A stretch of DNA of 36,903 nt from a virus, in the IMG/VR virus record IMGVR_UViG_3300043449_000139, positions 1-36,903 of that record. One strand, 5' to 3'. Below, piece by piece: positions 20,867 through 28,258 of this stretch. The notes under the pieces were generated by a model, which did no database searches, was not told the origin of the DNA, and was given only the letters and a program-made list of their open reading frames with translations. A program made the translations under genes and the position numbers. Positions within the stretch are counted from its first letter, which is position 1. Every line of letters begins with the position of its first letter.

Positions 20867-21130
20867 ATGATGGATGAAAAGCTACAAGCCTATTACGAGG
20901 CGAGATTCTCGATGATGGCAACAGAAGGTTGGAAAGACCTGATTGAAGATGCTCAAGGCTTCTTTGATGGAATAAATAAAGTAGCAGCAATACAGAATGA
21001 AAATGATTTGTTTATGAAGAAAGGTCAGTTAGACGTTCTTCAGTGGCTTTTAAGCCTTAAAGACAGTTCATCACAGACCTACGAACAACTCATGAACGAC
21101 TCTTCGGGAGAAGCTCAGCATGAGTCTTAG
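20867..21130 (+). CDS. Hypothetical head-region protein, 87 aa
   Basis: A helical, acidic 87-aa protein (EARFSMMATEGWKDLIEDAQ; KKGQLDVLQWLLSLKDSS). Small proteins of this type (EGWKDLIED...F..KGQL..L) often precede the zinc-ribbon and scaffold genes in related podoviruses, as I recall. Function unknown. It is the first gene after the 20789 promoter, with AAAGGA upstream. Confidence 0.72.
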   Translation: MMDEKLQAYYEARFSMMATEGWKDLIEDAQGFFDGINKVAAIQNENDLFMKKGQLDVLQWLLSLKDSSSQTYEQLMNDSSGEAQHES

Positions 21131-21353
21131 GGTATTTAATTTCCTCTGTGAAGAGGGACACTTGCACGAACACTTTGTTAGTTATGAGGTGACAGAAGTA
21201 TCGTGTAAGGATTGTAGTAAACCTGCACTAAAGCAGTTATCAGCAACCACAATTTATTTGGAACCGTTCTCTGGATTACATCCAAGTGCGTCAGATAGGT
21301 GGGCTAGAAATAGAGCTGAAAAACAGAAACTAGAGCAGAAACAAAACTCCTGA
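21120..21353 (+). CDS. FmdB-like zinc-ribbon protein, 77 aa
   Basis: The N-terminal zinc ribbon is FLCEEGHLHE (Cys, His) with SCKDCSKPALKQLSAT. The latter half, HPSASDRWARNRAEKQKLEQ, is basic and helical. This arrangement is common in phages next to scaffold genes and of unknown role. The start overlaps the preceding gene by 11 bases. Confidence 0.72.
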   Translation: MSLRVFNFLCEEGHLHEHFVSYEVTEVSCKDCSKPALKQLSATTIYLEPFSGLHPSASDRWARNRAEKQKLEQKQNS

Positions 21354-21358
21354 GATAC

Positions 21359-21375
21359 CTTTATCGCAGATAAAG
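21359..21375 (+). repeat. Short hairpin before scaffold gene
   Basis: CTTTATC (21359-21365) and GATAAAG (21369-21375) form a perfect 7-bp stem around a 3-base GCA loop, directly after the zinc-ribbon stop. There is no T-run, so it is likely an RNA processing or stability element. Confidence 0.5.
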
Positions 21376-21428
21376 CCTCAGATTATTAATCCTAAAATCA
21401 CTTGATACGGTGACAGGAGACTTTAAAA

Positions 21429-22235
21429 ATGGCAGCCCAATTTATTGATGACAACGAACTGTTGGATAACCAAAACCAAACAGCCGATAATATTACTGAT
21501 GAGACTTCTAACGAAGCAACCCCAGAAGTAACAGCACCTGTAGAAGAATTACCTGAGAAGTACAAAGGTAAGTCTGCTTTAGAAATTGCTAAGATGCACC
21601 AAGAAGCTGAAAAGCTCATTGGACGACAAGCAAACGAGGTGCATGAAGTTCGGAGTTTAGCAGACCAGTTATTAAAACAGCAACTCGATTCCAACAAGAA
21701 AATAGCAGCCCCGATTGAAGAATCGCTTGAAGAAGACTTTTTTGCAGACCCAGCTAGTGCGGTCAACAGACAAGTAGAGAAGCATCCTGCAGTTCTTGAA
21801 GCTAGACAAGCAGCTTTAGAAATGAAGAAGATGAAGACGGCACAACAATTGTCGTCTAAACATCCTGATTTTGCCACCGTCGCATCAGACGCTGGATTCC
21901 AAGATTGGGTTAAATCTTCTGCAATTCGTATAAATCTGTTTGCTAAAGCTGACGCTGAATATGATTTTGAATCCGCTGATGAATTGTTAAGTACCTACAA
22001 GGAACTTAGACAAATCAAACAACAGAATCAAAGTACTCAAACAGCAGCAGTGGAAAGTAAAGCACAAGAACAGGCAATGAAGGCAGCTACAGTCGATGTT
22101 GGTGGCTCTGGTGAAACCAGCAGAAAAGTATATCGAAGAGCAGACCTTATTAAACTGAGAATGACAGACCCTGACCGCTATATGGCACTTCAAGATGAAA
22201 TCATGAGTGCTTATGCCCAAGGACGAGTCAAGTAA
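21429..22235 (+). CDS. Scaffolding protein
   Basis: A 268-aa protein directly before the capsid gene. It is acidic and disordered at the N-terminus (ITDETSNEATPEVTAPVEEL), with long helices in the middle (ALEIAKMHQEAEKLIGRQA; ARQAALEMKKMKTAQQL) and a C-terminal basic helix-turn (RRADLIKLRMTDPDRYMALQ) as in T7- and P22-like scaffolds that bind coat protein. It guides prohead assembly and then leaves. ACAGGAG upstream of the ATG is a good ribosome site. Confidence 0.85.
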   Translation: MAAQFIDDNELLDNQNQTADNITDETSNEATPEVTAPVEELPEKYKGKSALEIAKMHQEAEKLIGRQANEVHEVRSLADQLLKQQLDSNKKIAAPIEESLEEDFFADPASAVNRQVEKHPAVLEARQAALEMKKMKTAQQLSSKHPDFATVASDAGFQDWVKSSAIRINLFAKADAEYDFESADELLSTYKELRQIKQQNQSTQTAAVESKAQEQAMKAATVDVGGSGETSRKVYRRADLIKLRMTDPDRYMALQDEIMSAYAQGRVK

Positions 22236-22267
22236 TTTTAGAATTATTAATTTAAAGGAAATTTATC

Positions 22268-23188
22268 ATGGCACTAGGTACAGACCACGTAACGGTCACA
22301 ACAGCAAATACATTCATCCCTGAAATTTGGAGTGACGAAATTGCCGCTGCTTACAAAAAATCATTAGTAGCAGCTAATTTAGTTAAAAAGATGTCTTTCA
22401 AAGGAAAAAAAGGCGATACAGTTCATATCCCTGTTCCAACTCGTGGTTCTGCAGCTTCAAAAACTGCTGGCGCACAAGTTACTTTGATTGCTGCAACTGA
22501 ATCAGAAGTAACAGTATCTATCAACAATCACTACGAGTACAGCCGTTTGATTGAAGATATTGTCGAAGCTCAAGCATTATCTTCACTACGTCAGTTCTAC
22601 ACAGACGACGCTGGTTACGCTTTGGGTAAACAAGTTGACACAGACTTGATTAAACTAGGTCGTATCGCTCAAGGTGGTGCTAATACAGCCGCTTACACTA
22701 AGGGTTACATTGGTGGCGACGGTTCAACATTGTATGTTGCTGGTTCAAACAACGCTTCTGCATTGACTGATGCTGGTATCCGTCGTGCTATCCAGCGTTT
22801 GGATGACAGCGATGTTCCAATGGATGGTCGTTTCTTCATCATCCCTCCATCAAGCCGTAACACATTGATGGGCTTGGCTCGTTACACTGAGCAAGCGTTT
22901 GTTGGTGAGCAAGGTTCTGCTAACACCATTCGCAATGGTGAAATCGGTAACCTCTACGGTATGCCTGTATTTGTATCTAGCAATGCTGATACAACTTCTG
23001 GTTCTACTGCAGCTCGTGCTTGCTTAATGGCTCACAAAGATGCAATGGTATTGGTTGAGCAAGTTGGTGTTCGTTCACAGACTCAGTACAAACAAGAGTA
23101 CCTCGGTACATTGTTCACTGCAGACACACTCTACGGTGTAGCTGAGTTGCGTGACTACGCTTCTGTTGCTTTGATTGTTCCAGCTTAA
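22268..23188 (+). CDS. Major capsid protein
   Basis: A 306-aa protein fitting an HK97-fold coat of a podovirus: MALGTDHVTVTTANTFIPE, IWSDEIAAAYKKSLVAANLV, GDTVHIPVPTRGSAASK, YEYSRLIEDIVEAQ, RRAIQRLDDSDVPMDGRFF, then a C-terminal AELRDYASVALIVPA. Codon use is clean and repetitive, as expected for a highly expressed gene. AAAGGAA precedes the ATG. A terminator directly after the gene is the usual way to raise coat expression over the tail genes. Confidence 0.93.
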   Translation: MALGTDHVTVTTANTFIPEIWSDEIAAAYKKSLVAANLVKKMSFKGKKGDTVHIPVPTRGSAASKTAGAQVTLIAATESEVTVSINNHYEYSRLIEDIVEAQALSSLRQFYTDDAGYALGKQVDTDLIKLGRIAQGGANTAAYTKGYIGGDGSTLYVAGSNNASALTDAGIRRAIQRLDDSDVPMDGRFFIIPPSSRNTLMGLARYTEQAFVGEQGSANTIRNGEIGNLYGMPVFVSSNADTTSGSTAARACLMAHKDAMVLVEQVGVRSQTQYKQEYLGTLFTADTLYGVAELRDYASVALIVPA

Positions 23189-23207
23189 GTAGTAACTTAG
23201 TTTGACT

Positions 23208-23241
23208 CTGCCCCGGTAGCGACTGCTGGGGCAGTTTACTT
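23208..23241 (+). terminator. Terminator after the capsid gene
   Basis: CTGCCCC (23208-23214) pairs with GGGGCAG (23228-23234), with an inner AGC/GCT pair, followed by TTTACTTT. A strong GC stem with a short, interrupted T-run suggests partial termination. The left flank, TTGACTCTGCCCC, closely matches the repeats at 15540 and 15567. Confidence 0.72.
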
Positions 23242-23284
23242 TAGTGCTCTAGCAAGAGTTTTAAAATAAACTGTGGAGATACAA

Positions 23285-23449
23285 ATGGTTAAGTTTAAAT
23301 GCAAAGTTTCTGGCAACATTATTTCTTTTGAACAAGAAGTAGACATTGTTACAACTCGTGAGAACCCTGCTTACGAAGAAGTTAAAGAAGAAGTAAAACC
23401 TGCAGTAAAAACTACTAAGAAAACCGTAACAACTTCTGAGGAAGTTTAA
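23285..23449 (+). CDS. Small basic protein after capsid, 54 aa
   Basis: The product begins MVKFKCKVSGNIISFEQEVD and ends with a Lys/Thr/Glu-rich tail (VKTTKKTVTTSEEV). A protein starting KFKCK-SGN next to the capsid gene is common in related marine and freshwater podoviruses, from memory. It may be a minor head component. GGAG lies 8 bases before the ATG; the stop abuts the fibre start. Confidence 0.7.
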   Translation: MVKFKCKVSGNIISFEQEVDIVTTRENPAYEEVKEEVKPAVKTTKKTVTTSEEV

Positions 23450-26146
23450 ATGTCTATCTACAGAGGTCCCGGTGGTTCAGGTGATGCAGTTAACGACGCA
23501 TCCAGTGAAGCAACATTAGTTGCTCAGTTAGCTGCAGAAGCTCAAGTTGACGCAGACGCTGCTCAAGCCTCTGCTACTGCTGCAAGTACATCAGCATCTA
23601 ATGCTTCTACTTCGGCATCTAGTGCTTCTACGTCTGCAACTAATGCAGCTAACTCAGCCTCATCAGCATCTACGTCTGCTACCAACGCTGCAGCTTCTGC
23701 TTCTACAGCTACTACTAAGGCATCTGAGGCATCTACTTCTGCAACGAACGCAGCGAGTAGTGCATCTTCTGCATCTACATCAGCAACTGCTGCATCTGGT
23801 TCAGCATCTACTGCAACTACACAGGCAACTAATGCGTCCACTTCAGCAAGTTCAGCAAGTACTTCAGCAACTAATGCTTCAAACAGTGCATCGGCTGCTT
23901 CCACTTCTGCAACCAATGCAGCAAGTTCAGCTACATCCGCTTCAGGAAGTGCTTCTACAGCAACTACTCAAGCCTCTAATGCCAGCACTTCTGCTACTAA
24001 TGCAGCTTCCAGCGCAACGAGTGCTTCAGGGTCAGCATCCACAGCCACAACACAAGCAGGAATAGCCACTACTCAGGCTTCTAACGCTTCTACATCAGCT
24101 TCTGCTGCGTCTACTTCTGCATCTAATGCAGCTACATCGGCTACTAACGCAAGTAACTCAGCTTCTACAGCATCTACGCAAGCTACTAATGCAGCAACTT
24201 CAGCAACTAATGCAGCAACTTCTGAATCTAATGCGGCAGCATCTTACGATAGTTTTGATGATAGATATTTAGGTCCTAAATCAACAGCACCTACATTAGA
24301 TAACGACGGTAATGCGTTATTAACTGGTGCTTTGTATTTTAATACATCCTCTAGTTCTATGAAAGTCTGGAATGGTTCAGCTTGGTTAGATGCTTATGCT
24401 TCATTATCTGGTGCATTGATTGCTACCAATAACTTATCAGATTTAAATAATACAGCTACTGCTCGTGCTAACTTAGGTGTTGCTATCGGTACTAACGTAC
24501 AAGCGTATGATGCTGATTTATCCGCTATAGCTGCATTAGCCCCTACTGCAGATAACTTTATTGTTGGTAACGGAACTACTTGGACTTTAGAAACTCCAGC
24601 ACAATCGAGAACTTCTTTAGGTTTAGGTACTGCTGCTACAACGGCATCTACAGATTATGCTACTGCTGCTCAAGGAACTTTAGCTGGAACAGCACTACAA
24701 CCAGCAGCAATTGGCTCAACTGTGCAAGGGTACGATGCAGACTTACAAGCTATTGGTGATATTGCTGGTACATCAGGGTTACTTAAAAAGACTGCTGCAA
24801 ATACTTGGTCATTAGATACAAGCACATATTTAACCTCTGCGGTTACTTCCGTTACAGGAACTGCCCCAGTAGTATCAAGTGGAGGAGCAACCCCAGCTAT
24901 TTCTATGGCTGCTGCTACTTCAACTGTTAATGGTTATATGACTAGTACATATGCTGCTAAACTTGACGGTATTGCAGCAGGTGCAACAGCTAATACAGGT
25001 ACAGTTACTTCTGTCGGTGGAACAGGTACAGTATCGGGTCTTTCTCTAAGTGGAACAGTCACAACAACAGGTAACTTAACGCTTGGCGGAACACTAGCAG
25101 TTACTCCTTCTAACTTTGCTTCACAAACAGCCAACACTGTACTGGCTGCTCCTACTGGTGTTGCTGGAGTGCCTACATTTAGAGCTATTGTTGCAGCGGA
25201 TATTCCAACACTAAATCAGAATACTACAGGAACTGCATCAAATGTTACTGGTACTGTAGCCGTAGCCAACGGTGGAACTGGTTCAACTACGTCGGCTGGT
25301 GCATTAACAAATTTAGGTGCTTATGCTGCCTCAAATCCAAATAGCTATACAAGTAATACACTAACTGCTGGAACAGGTATTTCTGTAAGTGCTTCTACAG
25401 GGGCATCAACTATTACCAATACTGGTGTTACATCTATTGTAGCTGGTACTGGTATTTCTATATCAGGTGCTGCTGGAGCAGTAACAGTAACAAATAGTGC
25501 TACTTCTGCTTATGTTGGTAATCGCGGTCAAGCATTTACAGCAAACGGAACATTTACTATTCCTACTGGAGTTACTGCATTAAAAATTACAGTAGTTGGT
25601 GGTGGCGGTGGAGGTGGTAGTTCTTATGGTCAAGCCTCAGGAAACGGAACTGCACACGGTGGCGGTGGTGGTGGTGCAGCTATTTCTTATTTAACTAGTC
25701 TAACAGCAGGAAATACTTTAGCAGTAACTGTTGGTGGAGGTGGTGCAGCAGGAGGTACAGGAACAGGCGGTACTGGCGGAACTTCCTCTGTTGCATCTGG
25801 AACACAAACTATTACAACTATTTCTGCTACTGGGGGTGTTGGAAGCGTAAATTCTTTTGCTGCTCCAACCAATCAAAATGCTTCAGGTGGTGTTGGAAGT
25901 GCGGGAACAATAAATTTATATGGTAATCCGGGTGGTCTAGCTGTTGCTGATTCTTTAGCAAATTATTATTCTGGTGCTGGTGGTGCTAGTTTACTTTCAC
26001 CACAATCACAAAGTGCACTTGCTAATACTCGTAATGCTATTGCAGGTCAATCTTATGGTGGTGGTGGCGGTGGTGCTAGTGGAACATCTACTGGACAGTG
26101 GTCTGCTGCTGCGGGCGCTGCAGGTATTGTAATTTTTGAATGGTAA
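23450..26146 (+). CDS. Long tail-fibre protein with Ala/Ser/Thr repeats and Gly-rich tip
   Basis: An 898-aa fibre. Residues about 30-265 are a low-complexity repeat built of units such as SATNAASSASSASTSA, like the shafts of lambda-type side fibres. A junction domain follows (YLGPKSTAPTLDNDGNAL...MKVWNGSAWLDAY), then repeated fibre motifs (NLSDLNNTATARANLG; VAVANGGTGSTT). The last 200 residues are a glycine-rich domain with runs of G (VVGGGGGGGSS) ending IVIFEW, a form known at receptor-binding tips. It probably binds the host surface. Its place right after the capsid gene, before the adaptor genes, is unusual. The repeats cause large shadow frames on both strands. Confidence 0.87.
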   Translation: MSIYRGPGGSGDAVNDASSEATLVAQLAAEAQVDADAAQASATAASTSASNASTSASSASTSATNAANSASSASTSATNAAASASTATTKASEASTSATNAASSASSASTSATAASGSASTATTQATNASTSASSASTSATNASNSASAASTSATNAASSATSASGSASTATTQASNASTSATNAASSATSASGSASTATTQAGIATTQASNASTSASAASTSASNAATSATNASNSASTASTQATNAATSATNAATSESNAAASYDSFDDRYLGPKSTAPTLDNDGNALLTGALYFNTSSSSMKVWNGSAWLDAYASLSGALIATNNLSDLNNTATARANLGVAIGTNVQAYDADLSAIAALAPTADNFIVGNGTTWTLETPAQSRTSLGLGTAATTASTDYATAAQGTLAGTALQPAAIGSTVQGYDADLQAIGDIAGTSGLLKKTAANTWSLDTSTYLTSAVTSVTGTAPVVSSGGATPAISMAAATSTVNGYMTSTYAAKLDGIAAGATANTGTVTSVGGTGTVSGLSLSGTVTTTGNLTLGGTLAVTPSNFASQTANTVLAAPTGVAGVPTFRAIVAADIPTLNQNTTGTASNVTGTVAVANGGTGSTTSAGALTNLGAYAASNPNSYTSNTLTAGTGISVSASTGASTITNTGVTSIVAGTGISISGAAGAVTVTNSATSAYVGNRGQAFTANGTFTIPTGVTALKITVVGGGGGGGSSYGQASGNGTAHGGGGGGAAISYLTSLTAGNTLAVTVGGGGAAGGTGTGGTGGTSSVASGTQTITTISATGGVGSVNSFAAPTNQNASGGVGSAGTINLYGNPGGLAVADSLANYYSGAGGASLLSPQSQSALANTRNAIAGQSYGGGGGGASGTSTGQWSAAAGAAGIVIFEW

Positions 26147-26152
26147 TCTAAT

Positions 26153-26407
26153 ATGACAACTCAAAATTATCTAATTGTTAAAAATAATGTGGTAACTAAT
26201 TTAGTCATGTGGGATGGCGGTTCAGATTGGACACCGCCAACAGATGCAACTATGCTTATTCAAGCTACTACTCCAGCAATGATTTGGGTGCTTAATCTAA
26301 ATGTAACACCTAGAGTATTTGAATTAATACAAGTAGAAGGTGTTGGTAATATTGGTTTTACTTGGGACGGTACAGTTCTTACAACTAATGAACCTAAACC
26401 AGTATGA
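26153..26407 (+). CDS. Fibre-associated small protein, 84 aa
   Basis: An 84-aa protein with NYLIVKNNVVTNLVMWDGG, DATMLIQATTPAMIWVLNLN and IGFTWDGTVLTTNEPKP. It resembles short proteins encoded just after phage fibres, probably fibre tips or assembly helpers (DxxGxTWDG pattern); the role is inferred from position. The start lies 7 bases after the fibre stop. Confidence 0.68.
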   Translation: MTTQNYLIVKNNVVTNLVMWDGGSDWTPPTDATMLIQATTPAMIWVLNLNVTPRVFELIQVEGVGNIGFTWDGTVLTTNEPKPV

Positions 26408-26423
26408 TGAAAGTAAACCTTAA

Positions 26424-26630
26424 ATGACTGATTCCATTGAGCGTATCGCTGTGTTAGAAGCTGAAGTAGAAAAACTACAAGAAAGCCAGAAAGAGATACT
26501 GGAATGTATCCATGCCGTGCGTGATGAGATGATGCGTTATAAAGGCTTCTTAGGGGGAGTCGCTTTCTTAGCTTCTGGTATTGGTATCTTCCTGACCTTG
26601 TTTAAGGACTGGATTTTAAAACACTTATAA
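26424..26630 (+). CDS. XhlA-type coiled-coil membrane protein (holin-associated)
   Basis: 68 aa: an N-terminal coiled coil (IERIAVLEAEVEKLQESQ; EILECIHAVRDEMM) and one C-terminal membrane helix at residues 41-60 (GFLGGVAFLASGIGIF), then a basic end (KDWILKHL). This is the architecture of the XhlA/hemolysin family, which partners holins, though it could also be a tail-associated membrane protein. It is distant from the main lysis pair at 34.7-35.5 kb. Confidence 0.68.
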   Translation: MTDSIERIAVLEAEVEKLQESQKEILECIHAVRDEMMRYKGFLGGVAFLASGIGIFLTLFKDWILKHL

Positions 26631-26636
26631 GGCAAT

Positions 26637-26984
26637 ATGCGTTCACATTCAGTTGGTAAAAATTTAGTAGCAAATACCAAAACAACCTTGTTCGTTGTTC
26701 CAACTAGGAACATGGCATTGTGGAAGCTGCTGTACGCTTTTAATAACACTTCTTCAGCTAAGACATTTAGCTGTTGGTGGTACGACAAGAGTGAAAACGT
26801 AGAAGTAGCGATTGCTTCTTCTTATCCACTTTCTTCTAAAACATTCTTTTTGCTAGGTGATGGCAATTATGTTGTTTTAGATGAGGGAGATGAAATTAGA
26901 GCTATCTCTGAAACAGGTGCTACCACTACTGTTGTGATTACAGTAGAGTTAGACGCTAGGTCAACTGTACAAAACTTTGCTTAA
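26637..26984 (+). CDS. Hypothetical virion-region protein, 115 aa
   Basis: A beta-rich 115-aa protein: SVGKNLVANTKTTLFVVPT, MALWKLLYAFNNTS, then YVVLDEGDEIRAISETGATT and VVITVELDAR. The form (stretch resembling VPxGxxAxxxxLxxxN, EGDEIR) recalls phage proteins in fibre or decoration positions. Function not known. It follows the membrane protein after 6 bases. Confidence 0.65.
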   Translation: MRSHSVGKNLVANTKTTLFVVPTRNMALWKLLYAFNNTSSAKTFSCWWYDKSENVEVAIASSYPLSSKTFFLLGDGNYVVLDEGDEIRAISETGATTTVVITVELDARSTVQNFA

Positions 26985-26993
26985 AGGATTAAT

Positions 26994-27155
26994 ATGCCAC
27001 TCAAATCAGGTAAATCACAAAAGACTATTTCTTCAAATATCAAGAAAGAAATGAAAAGCGGTAAACCACAGAAGCAAGCAGTAGCTATTGCAATGAGCAA
27101 AGCAGGAATGACTAAAAAACCAATGAAGAAGACGGGAGCAATGCGTGGCTACTAA
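26994..27155 (+). CDS. Small basic protein, DUF6496-like, 53 aa
   Basis: [20 protein letters not shown] and [15 protein letters not shown] are the features of a basic phage protein family (DUF6496 by memory). It is very Lys-rich, so it probably binds nucleic acid or packs in the virion. AAAGGATTA precedes the ATG. It overlaps the next gene by 11 bases. Confidence 0.75.
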   Translation: MPLKSGKSQKTISSNIKKEMKSGKPQKQAVAIAMSKAGMTKKPMKKTGAMRGY

Positions 27156-27300
27156 ACCCGGATTGTACGCAAATATCGCTGCCAAGAAAGCTCGTATTAA
27201 GGCTGGCTCTGGCGAGAAGATGCGTAAAGTAGGCTCTAAAGGCGCTCCTACTGCTAAAGACTTTAAAGACTCTGCTAAGACTGCTAAGAAGAAGAAATAA
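27145..27300 (+). CDS. Small basic protein, 51 aa
   Basis: It starts at a GTG (27145) with GGGAG upstream inside the previous gene. The product has [20 protein letters not shown] and [17 protein letters not shown] and ends KTAKKKK. The pattern [28 protein letters not shown] is a frequent phage protein of unknown role. The last base of its stop is the first base of the next ATG. Confidence 0.75.
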   Translation: MATKPGLYANIAAKKARIKAGSGEKMRKVGSKGAPTAKDFKDSAKTAKKKK

Positions 27301-27551
27301 TGCCAAAGAAAGCGTTTCAGAACCCTGAAGGTGGTCTCAATCAAAAAGGTAGAGACTACTACAACAAGACTACTGGTTCTAAGCTAAAGCCACCAGTGTC
27401 TGCTAAAGAGGCTGCAAAGTCGCCTAAAGCGGCTGGACGACGCAAGAGTTTCTGTGCTCGAATGGGTGGTGTTGCTGGTCCTATGAAGGATGAAAAAGGC
27501 AGGCCAACCCGTAAAGCATTGGCATTAAAAAAGTGGGACTGCGGTTCATAA
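27300..27551 (+). CDS. DUF6321-like basic protein, 83 aa
   Basis: An 83-aa basic protein: NPEGGLNQKGRDYYNKTTGS, LKPPV, then RRKSFCARMGGVAGPMKDEK and a C-terminal ALALKKWDC. The SFCARM-GV-GPM core identifies the DUF6321 type of phage protein (name from memory). The three small basic genes in a row may encode head-interior or DNA-associated proteins. Confidence 0.78.
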   Translation: MPKKAFQNPEGGLNQKGRDYYNKTTGSKLKPPVSAKEAAKSPKAAGRRKSFCARMGGVAGPMKDEKGRPTRKALALKKWDCGS

Positions 27552-27560
27552 AAATAATTA

Positions 27561-27589
27561 TTGACACACAGCCAAAACTGTGTTAAACT
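27561..27589 (+). promoter_or_regulatory. Promoter for tail and ejection genes
   Basis: TTGACA (27561-27566), 17-bp spacer, TAAACT (27584-27589). The spacer contains an inverted repeat, ACACAG...CTGTGT, with a 6-base centre. The predicted start near 27596 is about 6 bases before the ATG at 27602, so the AGGA ribosome site (27592-27595) would sit at or before the transcript start. Confidence 0.82.
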
Positions 27590-27601
27590 GCTTAGGAAAA
27601 T

Positions 27602-28258
27602 ATGGCATCTAAAAACTACCTAGAACTAACTAACGATGTGTTAGTCCGACTGCGTGAGCCAGAGGCTTCCTCAGTGTCTGATAACGCTTATGTTAAACTC
27701 ATTTCTAAATATATTAATGATTCTAAGCGTCAAGTAGAAGATGCCTATAACTGGAATAGCTTATCAGAGACTCTTTCAGCCACTACGACTGCAGACATCT
27801 TTAACTATGTCTTAGAAGGCACAGGTCAGCGTTTTCGTGTGATTGATGTCCTAAATGATACTAGCAACACTACTCTTAAAAACGCTACTACTGGCTGGAT
27901 GAACCAAATGTTTTTGTTGGGTTCTGTTACAAAGAACTCACCAATGTACTATAACTTTAACGGTACAAATACTGACGGTGATACACAGGTAGATTTATTC
28001 CCTATTCCCGATGGTGCATACAACATTCGTTTTAACGTCATTCGACCACAAGTAGAATTAGTAGCTAACTCAGACAAACTCTTAGTTCCACACGAGCCTG
28101 TAATTCTCGGTGCATTGGCTAGAGCGCAAGCTGAGCGTGGTGAAGACGGAGGTGTACAGTCTGCTGAGACTTATGCACTCTTTAAGCAAAGTCTATCCGA
28201 TGCTATCTCGTTAGAGTCAGCAAGATACATTGAAGAATCTGAATGGTATAGCGTCTAA
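27602..28258 (+). CDS. Head-tail adaptor (tail tubular protein A-like)
   Basis: A 218-aa protein: NYLELTNDVLVRLREPEASS, then LISKYINDSKRQVEDAYNW, a middle beta region, VDLFPIPDGAYNIRFNV and a C-terminal helix ending EWYSV. This is the pattern of podovirus adaptor/connector proteins that sit under the portal (T7 gp11 or SU10 adaptor type). It is coupled to the next gene by a one-base overlap. It is the first gene after the 27561 promoter. Confidence 0.85.
   Translation: MASKNYLELTNDVLVRLREPEASSVSDNAYVKLISKYINDSKRQVEDAYNWNSLSETLSATTTADIFNYVLEGTGQRFRVIDVLNDTSNTTLKNATTGWMNQMFLLGSVTKNSPMYYNFNGTNTDGDTQVDLFPIPDGAYNIRFNVIRPQVELVANSDKLLVPHEPVILGALARAQAERGEDGGVQSAETYALFKQSLSDAISLESARYIEESEWYSV

Noticed and set aside
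23563-23916. Minus-strand 117-aa and plus-strand 172-aa frames in the fibre repeat
   Set aside because: They are side effects of the biased Ala/Ser/Thr codons of the repeat shaft.
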